Shown: positions 8,846 through 18,682, numbered from the stretch's first letter. The stretch is DNA of 64,000 bases from Mycolicibacterium arabiense (GCF_010731815.2 NZ_AP022593.1:4898001-4962000); one strand, 5' to 3'. Numbers and translations are program-made. The notes: generated by a model from the sequence alone, not told the origin.

Positions 8846-9972
8846 CGCCGCATCGACTTCCACGCCCGCTGGATCAACGCCGACGAGAACCGGTCGGCGT
8901 CGGCGGTACGGATCAGGTAGTGGTCGAGGACCAGCCGTTCGATGAACCCGACCAGCGCGTCGCGGTCGGCGATGGTGCTGCCCTCGCTGCGAAGTCGGGC
9001 CAGCACGGTGTCGACGGTCAGCGGCCCGTCGGCGTGCGCGTAGACGTCGAGGAGCTTGGCTATCGCCGGGGCATCGTCGCCGTAGTAGTGCGTCAACCGG
9101 TCCCGGTAATGCCGCAGATCCCACGGGTCGTACGGGTCGTCGACGGCGTCGTCGACCAGCCGACCGATGAGTTCGGGCACCGCTGCGGTGCCCGTCGTCT
9201 GAGTGGACTTGCGGGCTGCGGCCACCAGGTGCTGGATGTAGTAGGGCACGTTCTCCGCGGCCGAGGCGATGGCCGCGGCGACGGCGTGGCGGTCGGTGGT
9301 CGGCGTGCCGCTGCCCATGAGCAGGCATTCGGCGAGATACGTCGCGTGATCGAAGCGGATGGGTCCGACGGCGATCTTCGTGATGTCGTTGACGGTGCTG
9401 GGAGCGTCGCCGGACACGTGGTGGAACCCGATCGAGCCGGACAGCACGGTCGCGAGGCTGCCCTGGTTCTCCTGCCGCAGGCGCCGCAGCAGATGCAGGA
9501 ACGCGTCGCCGCTGCCCACTTGTTCGCGTTCCAGGTTGCGGGCCAGGATGCTGACCTCGTCGATGAACAGGGCGAGCAGCCGGCCGTCGGTCCGCCGGAT
9601 GGCGCGGTTCAGCAGTTCGTCGAAGGCGGCGGCAGCCCGCACGTCGCGCTCGACGGGGACGGGGCCCGCGGTGACCGAGACGCGGATCCTGGCGAGTTCC
9701 TGTGCCCACCCCGGGTCGAGCCGGGCCAGCTCACTGGTCAGGGCGGCGACGAAGTCCGCGTAGCTCGCCCGTTCGGCGCTGACGGCGACCACGACCGCGC
9801 CACGGTCGGCGGCATGGCGCTGCACCAGGCGCGACAGCGAGGTCTTGCCGTGTCTGCGATCGCCCACCAGCACCGCACCGGCAGCCGGGAGCGACGCGAG
9901 AACCTCGCCGGCCTCGCGCACCCGCCCGACGACGTCTTCGGGCGGCACGATCCCGCCGACGACGAGCGACAT
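8842..9972 (-). CDS. AAA-family ATPase (first of a pair)
   Basis: A 376-residue ATPase with Walker A GDRRHGKTS (37-45), Walker B LLALFIDEVS, and a C-terminal region ending in a likely winged helix (VDTVLARLRSEGSTIADRDALV). The frame is open to an ATG at 10026, but the ATG at 9972 has GGGAG nine bases upstream, and the longer starts would run through a set of GTAC repeats that look like an operator. ATG 9993 is a further option. It overlaps the downstream ATPase by four bases. The two are only distantly alike, so this is a two-component ATPase module rather than a recent tandem duplication. Confidence 0.7.
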   Translation of the reverse strand: MSLVVGGIVPPEDVVGRVREAGEVLASLPAAGAVLVGDRRHGKTSLSRLVQRHAADRGAVVVAVSAERASYADFVAALTSELARLDPGWAQELARIRVSVTAGPVPVERDVRAAAAFDELLNRAIRRTDGRLLALFIDEVSILARNLEREQVGSGDAFLHLLRRLRQENQGSLATVLSGSIGFHHVSGDAPSTVNDITKIAVGPIRFDHATYLAECLLMGSGTPTTDRHAVAAAIASAAENVPYYIQHLVAAARKSTQTTGTAAVPELIGRLVDDAVDDPYDPWDLRHYRDRLTHYYGDDAPAIAKLLDVYAHADGPLTVDTVLARLRSEGSTIADRDALVGFIERLVLDHYLIRTADADRFSSALIQRAWKSMRR

Positions 9973-10017
9973 CGGACGCGGCTCCCAGGGCATGAGATCA
10001 GCGTATACAACCGTTCC

Positions 10018-10058
10018 GACGTACAACAGGATTGATGTACGTCAAGTCGGGCGTACAT
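10018..10058. promoter_or_regulatory. GTAC-centred repeats upstream of the ATPase pair
   Basis: gacgtac (10018-10024) and gtacgtc (10037-10043) form a perfect 7-bp inverted repeat, and a third copy, gcgtacat, follows at 10051-10058. The repeats lie between the divergent ATPase pair and the thiolase-like gene, just upstream of the preferred ATPase start. They could be an operator for a dimeric regulator or a target of the ATPases themselves. Confidence 0.45.
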
Positions 10059-10127
10059 CCGACCCGTTGGCCAAACTGCAACAGGTTCTATTAGCGTGAC
10101 GAATTAACACGTGCCAGGAGGTTTGTC

Positions 10128-11660
10128 ATGCAGGTCGACCCGCGTACCCCCGTGCTCGTCGGCGTCGGGCAGTTCACCGAACGCCTCGACGACCCGGACT
10201 ATCAGGGCATCTCGGCCGTCGAACTGGCGACCAGGGCCACCCAGGCCGCGCTCGCCGACACCGGAGCGCCGGCCGCCGACGTGGCCGCAGCCATCGAGGT
10301 GTTCGTCGGGCTGCGGCAGTTCGAGATCTGCACGCCCTTCGCCGACCCGCCGCTGGGCGCGTCGGACAACTACCTGCGCTCGGTGGCTCGGCGCATCGGC
10401 GCCGACCCCGCACGCGCCGTGCTCGAACCCATCGGCGGCAACGGTCCGCAGAAGGTGATGACGGAGTTCGCCGGGGCCATCGCCGCCGGCGACATCGAGG
10501 TGGCGCTGATCGTCGGGTCCGAACCGGGATCGACGGCGAAGTACTTCTCGAACCGCGACGACAAGCCCGACTTCACCGAACACGTCGGCGGCCAACTCGA
10601 GGACCGCGGCTACGGCTTCGAGCAGTACATGAGCGAGTACACCGCGGGCCACGGGCTGACGGGTGCGCCCGTGCAGTACGGCCTCCTCGACAACGCGCGG
10701 CGTGCCCGCCTCGGTCTCGGCGTCGCCGAGTACCGGCGCGAGATGGCCGAACTGTTCGCGCCATTCTCGAAAGTGGCTGCGAAGAACCCGTTCTCGTCGT
10801 CCCCGGTCGAGCGTTCGGTCGACGAGATCGTCACGGTCACCGACGAGAACCGGATGATCTGCGACCCGTATCCCCGCCTGCTGGTGGCGCGCGACACCGT
10901 CAACCAGGGCGCCGCGGCGCTGGTCATGTCGGTGGCCGCCGCGACCCGGCTCGGCGTGCCGGAGGAGAAGTGGGTGTACCTGCGCGGGCACGCCGACCAG
11001 ACCGAGCAGGACCTGCTGGACCGCAGCGACGTCAGCATTAGCATCTCCGCGAAACACGCCGTCGCCGAAGCGCTTCGGGTCGCGGGCATAGGCATCGACG
11101 ACGTCGCGACCTTCGACCTCTACAGCTGCTTCCCGTTCCCGGTGTTCGCGGTGTGCGACGAGTTCGGGCTGACGCCCGACGATCCGCGCGGCCTCACGTT
11201 GACCGGCGGGCTGCCCTACTTCGGCGGGCCCGGCAACAGCTACTCACTGCACGGCATCGCCGAGACCGTCGCCGCGATGCGCGACAAGCCGGGGGCGTAC
11301 GGCCTCGTCGGCGCCAACGGCGGTGTCATGAGCAAGTATTCGGTCGGCGTGTACTCGACGGAGCCCGCCGATTGGGCGCCGGACCGCAGCAGGGAGTTGC
11401 AGGCTCGGATCGCCGCGCAGCCCAAGGTCGCGGTCACCCGCAACGCCGTGGGTCGGGGCACCATCGAGACGTACTCGGTGCGCTACGACTGGCCGGAGAC
11501 CACCGGCGTGATCATCGGCAGGCTCGACGCCGACCAGAGCCGGTTCATGGCGCTCACCACCGACGCCGACCTGATGGCCTTGATGACCGAGGGCGATCCG
11601 CTGGGCGCGGCCATCGCGGTCACCAACGACGGCAAGACGAACACCGCGACGCTGGCCTGA
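10128..11660 (+). CDS. Thiolase-like protein type 1 / acetyl-CoA acetyltransferase family
   Basis: A 510-residue protein with the thiolase fold (TPVLVGVGQFTERL start; SAVELATRATQAAL; ILVGS-type strand VALIVGSEPGST; GGLPYFGGPGNSYSLH near the C-terminal catalytic loop) plus about 100 extra C-terminal residues (from about 415) typical of mycobacterial TLP1 proteins such as Rv1867. The nucleophile region of classical thiolases is not clearly conserved, so it may bind or modify acyl-CoA rather than condense it. An AGGAGG ribosome binding site stands eight bases before the ATG. It is divergent from the ATPase pair and ends at a 12-bp hairpin. Confidence 0.8.
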   Translation: MQVDPRTPVLVGVGQFTERLDDPDYQGISAVELATRATQAALADTGAPAADVAAAIEVFVGLRQFEICTPFADPPLGASDNYLRSVARRIGADPARAVLEPIGGNGPQKVMTEFAGAIAAGDIEVALIVGSEPGSTAKYFSNRDDKPDFTEHVGGQLEDRGYGFEQYMSEYTAGHGLTGAPVQYGLLDNARRARLGLGVAEYRREMAELFAPFSKVAAKNPFSSSPVERSVDEIVTVTDENRMICDPYPRLLVARDTVNQGAAALVMSVAAATRLGVPEEKWVYLRGHADQTEQDLLDRSDVSISISAKHAVAEALRVAGIGIDDVATFDLYSCFPFPVFAVCDEFGLTPDDPRGLTLTGGLPYFGGPGNSYSLHGIAETVAAMRDKPGAYGLVGANGGVMSKYSVGVYSTEPADWAPDRSRELQARIAAQPKVAVTRNAVGRGTIETYSVRYDWPETTGVIIGRLDADQSRFMALTTDADLMALMTEGDPLGAAIAVTNDGKTNTATLA

Positions 11661-11663
11661 GGG

Positions 11664-11725
11664 CGCGAGCGTGCGCGAACTCGGGTTCTAGCCCGGCGTG
11701 TCGCCCGCAGACACGCACGCTCGCG
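11664..11725. terminator. Inverted repeat between convergent genes
   Basis: Perfect 12-bp arms cgcgagcgtgcg (11664-11675) and cgcacgctcgcg (11714-11725) enclose a 38-nt loop that itself can fold (cggg...cccg). It lies between the convergent thiolase-like and F420-oxidoreductase genes and probably terminates both transcripts. Confidence 0.6.
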
Positions 11726-11739
11726 GAAGGACTACGCCC

Positions 11740-12588
11740 CTACACGAGGGCGGCGAGCTTGCCGGCCAGGCGCTCGACGTAGGCGGCGACGTCGGACTCC
11801 GACTTGTCGGGCAGGCCGAACAGGACCTCGGTGACGCCGAGGTCGGCCCAGCGGGCCAGCTTGTCGGGGTCGGGCTTGAAGTCCAGCGCGACGATCTGCG
11901 GTGCGCCGTCGCGACCGGCTGCGGCCCAGGTGTCCTGCAGCAGCTTCACCGGGGCATCGATGTCGAAGTCGCGCGGCGTGGTGATCCACCCGTCGGCCGA
12001 CTTGGCGATCCACTTGAAGTTCTTCTCGGTACCGGCGGCGCCGACCAGCACGGGCACGTGGGACTGCACCGGCTTGGGGAACGCCCAGCTCGGGCCGAAG
12101 TCCACGAACTCACCGTGGTACTCCGCCTCCTCCTGGGTCCACAGCGCACGCATGGCCTCGAGGTACTCGCGCAGCATGGTGCGACGCCGGCCCGGGGGCA
12201 CGTTGTGGTCGGCGAGTTCGTCGGTGTTCCAGCCGAACCCGACGCCGAGCGACACCCGGCCGCCGGACAGGTGGTCGAGCGTCGCGATCGACTTGGCCAG
12301 CGTGATGCAGTCGTGCTCGACGGGCAGCGCCACCGCCGTCGACAGACGCACCCGGGTGGTGACGGCCGACGCGGCGCCCAGCGAGACCCACGGGTCCAGG
12401 GTGCGCATATAACGGTCGTCGGGCAGCGACTCGTCGCCGGTGGTCGGGTGCGCCGCCTCGCGCTTGATCGGGATGTGCGTGTGCTCGGGCACGTAGAAGG
12501 TGGTGAAGCCGTGGTCGTCGGCGAGCTTGGCGGCTGGTGCCGGCGCGATGCCGCGGTCACTGGTGAAGAGAACGAGCCCGTAGTCCAT
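11740..12588 (-). CDS. LLM-class F420-dependent oxidoreductase (Rv0953c-like)
   Basis: A 282-residue luciferase-like monooxygenase-fold enzyme predicted to use coenzyme F420. Core features are YVPEHTHIP near the N-terminus, VRLSTAVALPVEHDCITLAKSIATLD-type beta-strand/loop, and LSGGRVSLGVGFGWN, the flavin-phosphate-binding signature of the family. The start is set at ATG 12588 (MDYGLVLF), where homology begins; the frame continues upstream without support. The physiological substrate is unknown. It is divergent from the SfnG-like gene and syntenic with Rv0953c between sucD and the 34-kDa antigen. Confidence 0.85.
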   Translation of the reverse strand: MDYGLVLFTSDRGIAPAPAAKLADDHGFTTFYVPEHTHIPIKREAAHPTTGDESLPDDRYMRTLDPWVSLGAASAVTTRVRLSTAVALPVEHDCITLAKSIATLDHLSGGRVSLGVGFGWNTDELADHNVPPGRRRTMLREYLEAMRALWTQEEAEYHGEFVDFGPSWAFPKPVQSHVPVLVGAAGTEKNFKWIAKSADGWITTPRDFDIDAPVKLLQDTWAAAGRDGAPQIVALDFKPDPDKLARWADLGVTEVLFGLPDKSESDVAAYVERLAGKLAALV

Positions 12589-12740
12589 GGCGAGAATTAG
12601 AACGTGTTTCAGTCGGTGTGCGCAAGGCCGTGCGCAGGTGAGCCCGCGCGACGGCGGTCGAGATTGAACACGCGCGCCCCCGCGCACCATTACATTCCGC
12701 CAGATCCTTACCGGTGACCTGCGGGCGCCCGGTTGCTGTC

Positions 12741-13880
12741 ATGGCACCCATGACGACCGAACGCATCGCCGACCACGTCAAGTTCGCCTACTGGGTGCCC
12801 AACGTCAGCGGCGGCCTGGTGACCAGCGACATCGAGCAGCGCACCGACTGGAACTACGACTACAACAAGAAGCTCGCGCAGACCGCGGAGAACAACGGCT
12901 TCGAGTACGCCTTGTCGCAGGTCCGCTACGAGGCCAGCTACGGCGCCGAGTACCAGCACGAGTCGACCAGCTTCAGCCTGGCGTTGCTGCTCGCCACCGA
13001 ACGCCTCAAGGTGATCGCCGCAGTCCACCCGGGCCTGTGGCAGCCGGGCGTGCTGGCCAAGCTCGGCGCCACCGCCGACCAGCTGTCCGGCGGTCGGTTC
13101 GCCGTCAACGTCGTCTCCGGCTGGTTCAAGGACGAGTTCACCCACCTGGGCGAGCCCTGGCTGGAACACGACGAGCGCTACCGCCGCACCGCGGAGTTCC
13201 TCCAGGTGCTGCGCAAGATCTGGACCGAGGACGACGTGGACTTCCGCGGCGACTTCTACCGCATCCACGACTTCACGCTGAAGCCCAAGCCCGCCAACAC
13301 GCCCGAGCGGCCCAACCCCGAGATCTTCCAGGGTGGCAACTCGACCGCCGCGCGACGCAACGGCGGGCTCTACTCCGACTGGTACTTCTCCAACGGCAAG
13401 GACTTCGACGGGATCACCGAGCAGGTGGTCGAGGTCCGCGACCACGCCCGCACCGTCGACCGCGAGGTCAAGGTGGGGCTCAACGGCTTCATCATCGCGC
13501 GCGACACCGAGAAGGAGGCGCGCGACGTCCTGCGCGAGATCATCGAGAAGGCCAACAAGCCGGCCGTCGAGGGCTTCCGCGGCGCCGTGCAGCAGGCAGG
13601 CAACTCCACCGGCGACAAGAAGGGGATGTGGGCCGACTCCTCGTTCTCCGATCTCGTCCAGTACAACGACGGCTTCCGGACCCAGCTGATCGGCACCCCG
13701 GAACAGATCGCCGAACGCATCGTCGCCTATCGCAACCGCGGCGTCGACCTCATCCTCGGCGGCTTCCTCCACTTCCAGGAGGAGATCGAGTACTTCGGCG
13801 CGCACGTCCTGCCGCTGGTGCGCGAGATCGAGGCGGCGGAATCGAATTCGCGCGGCGAGCCGGTGCTCGCGTCCGTCTGA
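12741..13880 (+). CDS. sfnG: FMN-dependent dimethyl sulfone monooxygenase, SfnG-like
   Basis: A 379-residue luciferase-fold monooxygenase. KFAYWVPNVSGGLVTS followed by a QRTDW motif, YGAEYQHEST, LSGGRFAVNVVSGWFKDEF and ETFL-type terminal FLHFQEEIEYFG closely match SfnG, which oxidises dimethyl sulfone to methanesulfinate with FMNH2 supplied by a partner reductase. This would let the cell use sulfones as a sulfur source; no reductase gene is adjacent. ATG 12741 is chosen; ATG 12750 and an upstream frame from 12714 are alternatives. There is no strong ribosome binding site. Confidence 0.85.
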   Translation: MAPMTTERIADHVKFAYWVPNVSGGLVTSDIEQRTDWNYDYNKKLAQTAENNGFEYALSQVRYEASYGAEYQHESTSFSLALLLATERLKVIAAVHPGLWQPGVLAKLGATADQLSGGRFAVNVVSGWFKDEFTHLGEPWLEHDERYRRTAEFLQVLRKIWTEDDVDFRGDFYRIHDFTLKPKPANTPERPNPEIFQGGNSTAARRNGGLYSDWYFSNGKDFDGITEQVVEVRDHARTVDREVKVGLNGFIIARDTEKEARDVLREIIEKANKPAVEGFRGAVQQAGNSTGDKKGMWADSSFSDLVQYNDGFRTQLIGTPEQIAERIVAYRNRGVDLILGGFLHFQEEIEYFGAHVLPLVREIEAAESNSRGEPVLASV

Positions 13881-13930
13881 TCGCAGGGTTGGCGGCACGA
13901 GCGCACGTCGGGACTCGCAGGCGCGTGCGC

Positions 13931-13936
13931 TAGCGT
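13931..13936 (+). promoter_or_regulatory. Candidate -10 element for the 34-kDa antigen gene
   Basis: TAGCGT fits TANNNT and lies 32 nt before the ATG at 13968, leaving room for a short leader with a GGAG ribosome binding site. It follows directly an 8-bp inverted repeat (13900-13907 / 13924-13931) that may terminate the upstream gene. Confidence 0.35.
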
Positions 13937-13967
13937 GGGTGGCGAATCGAGGAGCACAGGAGATTTC

Positions 13968-14873
13968 ATGAGCTACCCGCCCGGTAACCCCGGATACCCG
14001 CCACCGGCGCCGACGACCCAGTTCGCCGCGCCCACACAGCAGTTCGCGAAGCCGTCGGAGCAGACGCCGACCGGTGCGAGCAAGCTGCCGCTGTACCTGA
14101 GCCTTGCCGTCGCCCTGCTGGGCCTCGGCGTCTATCTGCTGAACTTCGGTCCGCTGTTCACGATCAGCAACTCCGACTTCCCGCAGCTGGGCAGCGCCAG
14201 CGGCAGCACCACCGGCCTCGGCCTGGCCGTCATCGCCTCCGTCGTCGCCGCGTTGATCGCAGGCGCGGGAGTACTCGCCAAGCAGAAGCCGCGCCGCGCC
14301 TGGGTGGCCATCGTCGCGACGCTGGCCTTCCTGCTCGTGCTGGCCGAGGTCATCAACGCACCCGCTGAGGTCAGCATCGGCTGGGCGCTCTACGCGATCA
14401 TCGCCTTCACGTTCCTGCAGGCGGGTGCGGCCATCGCCAACCTCCTGCTGGACTCCGGCGTCATCACCGCACCGGAGCCGCGGCAGAAGTACGACCAGCA
14501 GCAGCAGTACGGCGGCTACTCACCTCAGCAGCAGCAGTACTACGGCCAGCCGCAAGGCGGCCAGTCGCATGGGCAGCCCCAGCAGCTCGGGTCGCACCAG
14601 GGCCAGCAGCGCCAGGGTTACCCGCAGCAGGGTTACGGCTACGGCGGCCCGTCGACCGGCGGCTTCAGTGGTCAGGCCTCGCAGGGCGCACAGGGCGGGC
14701 AGCAGTCCGGTCCTCCGACGCCTCCCACCGGTTTCCCCGCCTACGGCCAGCCGCAGCCTCCCGGCAGCTCCGCCGACACCGGCCCCCAGGCCCAGGCGCA
14801 GCCGCAGTCGGTACAGCAGCCGCAGTCGACACAGCAGTCCACCTCCCCGCAGGGCGGTCCTCCGCCGTCGTAG
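13968..14873 (+). CDS. 34-kDa antigen family membrane protein (Rv0954-like)
   Basis: A 301-residue protein with a Pro-rich N-terminus (MSYPPGNPGYPPP), four transmembrane helices (about 50-72, 90-112, 118-138, 143-165) and a long Gln/Gly/Pro-rich cytoplasmic tail full of QQQQ and GYG motifs. This is the DUF5336/34-kDa antigen architecture; the M. tuberculosis homologue has been linked to the cell-division complex. GGAG eleven bases upstream supports the ATG; an upstream in-frame ATG at 13935 lacks one. It precedes perM, also a division factor, in the conserved order. Confidence 0.9.
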   Translation: MSYPPGNPGYPPPAPTTQFAAPTQQFAKPSEQTPTGASKLPLYLSLAVALLGLGVYLLNFGPLFTISNSDFPQLGSASGSTTGLGLAVIASVVAALIAGAGVLAKQKPRRAWVAIVATLAFLLVLAEVINAPAEVSIGWALYAIIAFTFLQAGAAIANLLLDSGVITAPEPRQKYDQQQQYGGYSPQQQQYYGQPQGGQSHGQPQQLGSHQGQQRQGYPQQGYGYGGPSTGGFSGQASQGAQGGQQSGPPTPPTGFPAYGQPQPPGSSADTGPQAQAQPQSVQQPQSTQQSTSPQGGPPPS

Positions 14874-14934
14874 TCTCTAGCGGCGCGCTTGCGATCCACG
14901 CGCGCCCCTGCCTGCGCGAGGAGTGACCCGTCTA

Positions 14935-16398
14935 GTGGACAACCGGCCCGTCGGCACCCGCCAGGCCCGCGACCTGCTGAGGGTCGCGTTCGGTCCGTCG
15001 GTGGTCGCCCTGGTGATCATCGCCGCGGTCGTGTTGCTCCAGTTGCTGATCGCCAACAGCGACATGACCGGCGCGTTCGGCGCCATCGCGAGCATGTGGC
15101 TCGGCGTGCATCAGGTACCCGTATCGATCGGTGGCCGGGTGCTTGGCGTCATGCCGCTGCTGCCGCTGCTCCTGATGGTGTGGGGCACGGCCAGGTCGAC
15201 GGCCAACGCGTTGTCGCCGAGCACGTCGTGGTTCGTGGCCCGGTGGGTGGTCGCGTCGGCGCTGGGCGGTCCGTTGCTGATCGCGGCGCTCTCCCTCGCC
15301 GTGATCCACGACGCCTCCTCGGTGCTGACCGAGCTGCAGACACCCAGCGCGCTGCGGGCGTTCGGCGGCGTCCTGGCGGTGCACCTCGCCGGCGCCGTGA
15401 TCGGTGTCGGCATGCGCATGCACCGCCGCATCGCGGCTCTGCCGTGGGTTCCGGACTGGCTGCCCGAGGCGGGCCGTGCCGCAGCGGCGGGCGTGCTCGC
15501 GCTGTGCGGGCTCTCGGGCGTCGTCGCGGTGGCGTCGATGGTCGTCCACTGGGGCACCATGCACGACCTCTACGGCATCACCGACTCGCTGTTCGGGCAG
15601 TTGAGCCTGACGCTGCTGTCGGCGCTCTACGTCCCGAACGTCATCGTCGGTACCGCCGCGGTCGCCGTCGGCTCCAGTGCCCACGTCGGGCTCGCGACGT
15701 TCAGTTCCTTCACCGTGCTGGGCGGCGACATCCCGCCCGTGCCGGTCCTTGCCGCGCTCCCGACGCCTCCGCTCGGACCGATCTGGGTGGCCTTGCTGAT
15801 CGTGGGCGCTGCGTCGGCGGTGGCGCTGGGCCAGCAATGCGCCCGCCGGCCTCTGCCGCTGTCTGCGGCGGCGGCCAAGTTGGCCACCGCAGCGGTGCTG
15901 TCGGCACTCGTCATGGCCCTGCTCGCCTACGCCGGGGGTGGACGGCTCGGCAACTTCGGCGACGTCGGCGTCGACCAGGCGACGTTCGCGCCCGCCATCC
16001 TGCTGTGGTTCGTCGGCGTCGGCGGGCTGACGGTCGTCATGGCCGGAGGCATCAGCCAGGTGCGTAAACCGCGCCCCGTCGCAGCCCGCAAGGTCGGCCC
16101 CGACCCCGTCGCCGACGACGACGGCTTCGTCGGCGACTCCGAGTCGCCCACCGTGGTGATGGGCTCGCCCGGACCGGCCGCCGACCCCGACCCGGCACGC
16201 GACGAGGTGGACCTCGACCCGGACCCCGTGCCCGAGGACGAGGCGCCCGACGAGCCGTACTACGAGCCCGAGCCGGTGCCGCGGGTGCGTGAGCCGCGAC
16301 CCCACGACCTCGACGACGATCCCGAGGCGCACTTCGTCACCGACGACGACGATTGGCCCGGGGCCACCAGCGGCGAGGGCCGTCGACCGGCCGATTAG
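14935..16398 (+). CDS. perM: Cell-division membrane protein PerM
   Basis: A 487-residue polytopic protein with about eight hydrophobic segments in the first 370 residues and a strongly acidic Asp/Glu/Pro-rich cytoplasmic tail. [35 protein letters not shown] and [15 protein letters not shown] are characteristic of PerM (Rv0955), a divisome-stabilising integral membrane protein needed during stress in M. tuberculosis. GTG 14935 is preferred because GAGGAG lies about 11 bases upstream; GTG 14923 overlaps that site. It ends 10 bp before purN. Confidence 0.9.
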   Translation: MDNRPVGTRQARDLLRVAFGPSVVALVIIAAVVLLQLLIANSDMTGAFGAIASMWLGVHQVPVSIGGRVLGVMPLLPLLLMVWGTARSTANALSPSTSWFVARWVVASALGGPLLIAALSLAVIHDASSVLTELQTPSALRAFGGVLAVHLAGAVIGVGMRMHRRIAALPWVPDWLPEAGRAAAAGVLALCGLSGVVAVASMVVHWGTMHDLYGITDSLFGQLSLTLLSALYVPNVIVGTAAVAVGSSAHVGLATFSSFTVLGGDIPPVPVLAALPTPPLGPIWVALLIVGAASAVALGQQCARRPLPLSAAAAKLATAAVLSALVMALLAYAGGGRLGNFGDVGVDQATFAPAILLWFVGVGGLTVVMAGGISQVRKPRPVAARKVGPDPVADDDGFVGDSESPTVVMGSPGPAADPDPARDEVDLDPDPVPEDEAPDEPYYEPEPVPRVREPRPHDLDDDPEAHFVTDDDDWPGATSGEGRRPAD

Positions 16399-16408
16399 GC
16401 TGCTTCGC

Positions 16409-17038
16409 GTGCAGCCCCCGCTCCGTGTGCCCCCGAGTGCACCCGCTCGGCTGGTGGTACTGGCGTCGGGCACCGGATCTCTGCTCGAATCGCTCCTGGA
16501 GGCGGCCACCGGGGACTACCCCGCGCGAGTGATCGCCGTCGGCACCGACCGCGAGTGCCGGGCGCTCGAAGTTGCGTCGTCCGCGGGCATCCCCGGTTAC
16601 ACGACCCGCCTCGGCGACCACCCCGACCGCGCCGCGTGGGACGCCGCCATCACCGCGGCCACCGCCGAGCACGAGCCGGATCTGGTGGTCAGTGCCGGCT
16701 TCATGAAGATCCTTGGCCCACAATTCCTCTCGCGGTTCATGGGCCGTGTCGTGAACACCCACCCCGCGTTGCTGCCCGCCTTCCCCGGCGCGCACGCGGT
16801 GCCCGACGCGCTGGCCTACGGTGTGAGGGTCACCGGCTGCAGCGTGCACCTGGTGGACGCAGGCATGGACACCGGCCCGATCCTCGCCCAGGAGGCGGTT
16901 GCGGTGCTCGACGACGACGACGAGGCGACTCTGCACGAGCGCATCAAGGTGGTCGAAAGACGGTTGTTGGTTGACGTACTCGCGGCGATGGCGACGCGCG
17001 GTGTGACTTGGACGGGACGAAAGGCGGCCATGGGATGA
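16409..17038 (+). CDS. purN: Phosphoribosylglycinamide formyltransferase PurN
   Basis: A 209-residue enzyme transferring formyl from 10-formyl-THF to GAR in purine synthesis. [12 protein letters not shown] is the phosphate-binding N-terminus, [13 protein letters not shown] precedes the folate site, [12 protein letters not shown] contains the catalytic Asn/His pair, and [13 protein letters not shown] includes the essential Asp. The start is GTG 16409 ([12 protein letters not shown] as in M. tuberculosis). The TGA overlaps the purH ATG (ATGA, 17035-17038), so translation is coupled. Confidence 0.95.
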   Translation: MQPPLRVPPSAPARLVVLASGTGSLLESLLEAATGDYPARVIAVGTDRECRALEVASSAGIPGYTTRLGDHPDRAAWDAAITAATAEHEPDLVVSAGFMKILGPQFLSRFMGRVVNTHPALLPAFPGAHAVPDALAYGVRVTGCSVHLVDAGMDTGPILAQEAVAVLDDDDEATLHERIKVVERRLLVDVLAAMATRGVTWTGRKAAMG

Positions 17039-18609
17039 GCGACGCGAGCGAGGGCCGGCGTCCGGTCAGACGAGCATTGATCAGCGTCTACGACAAGACG
17101 GGTCTGGCCGAACTCGCCCGTGGCCTGCATGACGCAGGCGTCACGATCGTCTCGACCGGCTCGACGGCCAAAACGATTGCCGCGAGCGGTGTTCCGGTCA
17201 CGCCCGTCGAGGACGTCACCGGCTTCCCCGAGGTGCTCGACGGCCGGGTGAAGACGCTGCACCCGCGCGTGCACGCCGGCCTGCTGGCCGACACCCGCAA
17301 GCCCGAGCACGTCGCGGCGCTCGACGACCTCGGCGTCGAGGCCTTCGAACTCGTCGTCGTGAACCTGTACCCGTTCACCGAGACCGTGGCGTCGGGTGCG
17401 GGTGTCGACGAATGCGTCGAGCAGATCGACATTGGCGGACCGTCGATGGTCCGCGCCGCCGCCAAGAACCACCCGAGCGTGGCGGTGGTCGTCGAGCCGA
17501 TCGGCTACGACGGCGTGCTCGCCGCGGTGCGGTCGGGCGGGTTCACCCTCGCCGAGCGGAAGCGGTTGGCGTCGTTGGCCTTCCGGCACACCGCCGAGTA
17601 CGACGTGGCCGTCGCCACGTGGATGGCCGACACCCTGACACCGGAGGAGCCCGAGCAGCCGCTGCCGCAGTGGTACGCGGGGACCTGGCGTCGCAGCGCG
17701 GTGCTGCGCTACGGCGAGAACCCGCACCAGCAGGCCGCGCTGTACGTCGACGACGCGGCCTGGCCCGGCCTGGCGCAAGCCGAACAGCTGCACGGCAAGG
17801 AGATGTCGTACAACAACTTCACCGACGCCGACGCGGCGTGGCGGGCGGCGTTCGATCACGAGGACATCTGCGTGGCGATCATCAAGCACGCCAACCCCTG
17901 CGGCATCGCGGTGTCGTCGGTGTCGGTCGCCGATGCGCACCGCAAGGCACACGAATGCGATCCGCTCAGCGCCTTCGGCGGGGTGATTGCATCGAACACG
18001 GCGGTCAGCGTGGAGATGGCGGAGACCGTCGCCGACATCTTCACCGAGGTGATCATCGCCCCCGCCTACGAGCCCGGCGCCGTCGAGATCCTGGCCCGTA
18101 AGAAGAACATCCGCGTGCTGGTCGCTGCCGAGCCGCAGCCGGGCGGCACCGAGTTCCGTCAGGTGAGCGGCGGTCTGCTGGTGCAGCAGCGCGACGCGCT
18201 CGACGCCCCCGGCGACGACCCGGTGACCTGGACGCTGGCCACCGGCGAGCCCGCCGATCCGCAGACCCTGGCCGAGCTGAAATTCGCCTGGCGTTCCTGC
18301 CGGGCGGTGAAGTCGAACGCCATCGTCGTGGTCAAGGACGGTGCGACCGTCGGCGTTGGCATGGGACAGGTCAACCGCGTCGACGCGGCCCGGCTGGCCG
18401 TCGAGCGGGGCGGTGACCGGGTAGCGGGCGCCGTCGCCGCGTCCGATGCGTTCTTCCCCTTCCCCGACGGTCTCGAGACGTTGACCGCGGCCGGGGTGAA
18501 GGCCATCGTGCACCCTGGCGGTTCGATGCGCGACGACGTCGTCACCGAGGCCGCGGCGAAGGCGGGCATCACGCTCTACCTGACCGGCGCGCGGCACTTC
18601 GCGCACTGA
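17035..18609 (+). CDS. purH: Bifunctional AICAR transformylase/IMP cyclohydrolase PurH
   Basis: A 524-residue protein catalysing the last two steps of IMP synthesis. The N-terminal MGS-like IMP cyclohydrolase domain (1-200) begins [13 protein letters not shown] and contains STGSTAKTI; the AICAR transformylase domain follows with [19 protein letters not shown] (catalytic Lys-His) and the terminal GGSMRDDVV and LTGARHF motifs. Its ATG overlaps the purN stop by four bases. A perfect 13-bp hairpin follows. Confidence 0.97.
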   Translation: MSDASEGRRPVRRALISVYDKTGLAELARGLHDAGVTIVSTGSTAKTIAASGVPVTPVEDVTGFPEVLDGRVKTLHPRVHAGLLADTRKPEHVAALDDLGVEAFELVVVNLYPFTETVASGAGVDECVEQIDIGGPSMVRAAAKNHPSVAVVVEPIGYDGVLAAVRSGGFTLAERKRLASLAFRHTAEYDVAVATWMADTLTPEEPEQPLPQWYAGTWRRSAVLRYGENPHQQAALYVDDAAWPGLAQAEQLHGKEMSYNNFTDADAAWRAAFDHEDICVAIIKHANPCGIAVSSVSVADAHRKAHECDPLSAFGGVIASNTAVSVEMAETVADIFTEVIIAPAYEPGAVEILARKKNIRVLVAAEPQPGGTEFRQVSGGLLVQQRDALDAPGDDPVTWTLATGEPADPQTLAELKFAWRSCRAVKSNAIVVVKDGATVGVGMGQVNRVDAARLAVERGGDRVAGAVAASDAFFPFPDGLETLTAAGVKAIVHPGGSMRDDVVTEAAAKAGITLYLTGARHFAH

Positions 18610-18630
18610 CACCGGCCGCGGTGAGCAAGA

Positions 18631-18660
18631 ATCGCGCGGACTCCGCCGAGTCCGCGCGAT
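18631..18660. terminator. Terminator hairpin after purH
   Basis: atcgcgcggactc (18631-18643) pairs perfectly with gagtccgcgcgat (18648-18660) around a 4-nt loop, between purH and the convergent glycine-rich protein gene. There is no long U tract (cgtggttgctt), as is common for mycobacterial terminators. Confidence 0.8.
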
Positions 18661-18682
18661 CGTGGTTGCTTCGCGGGGGTTG

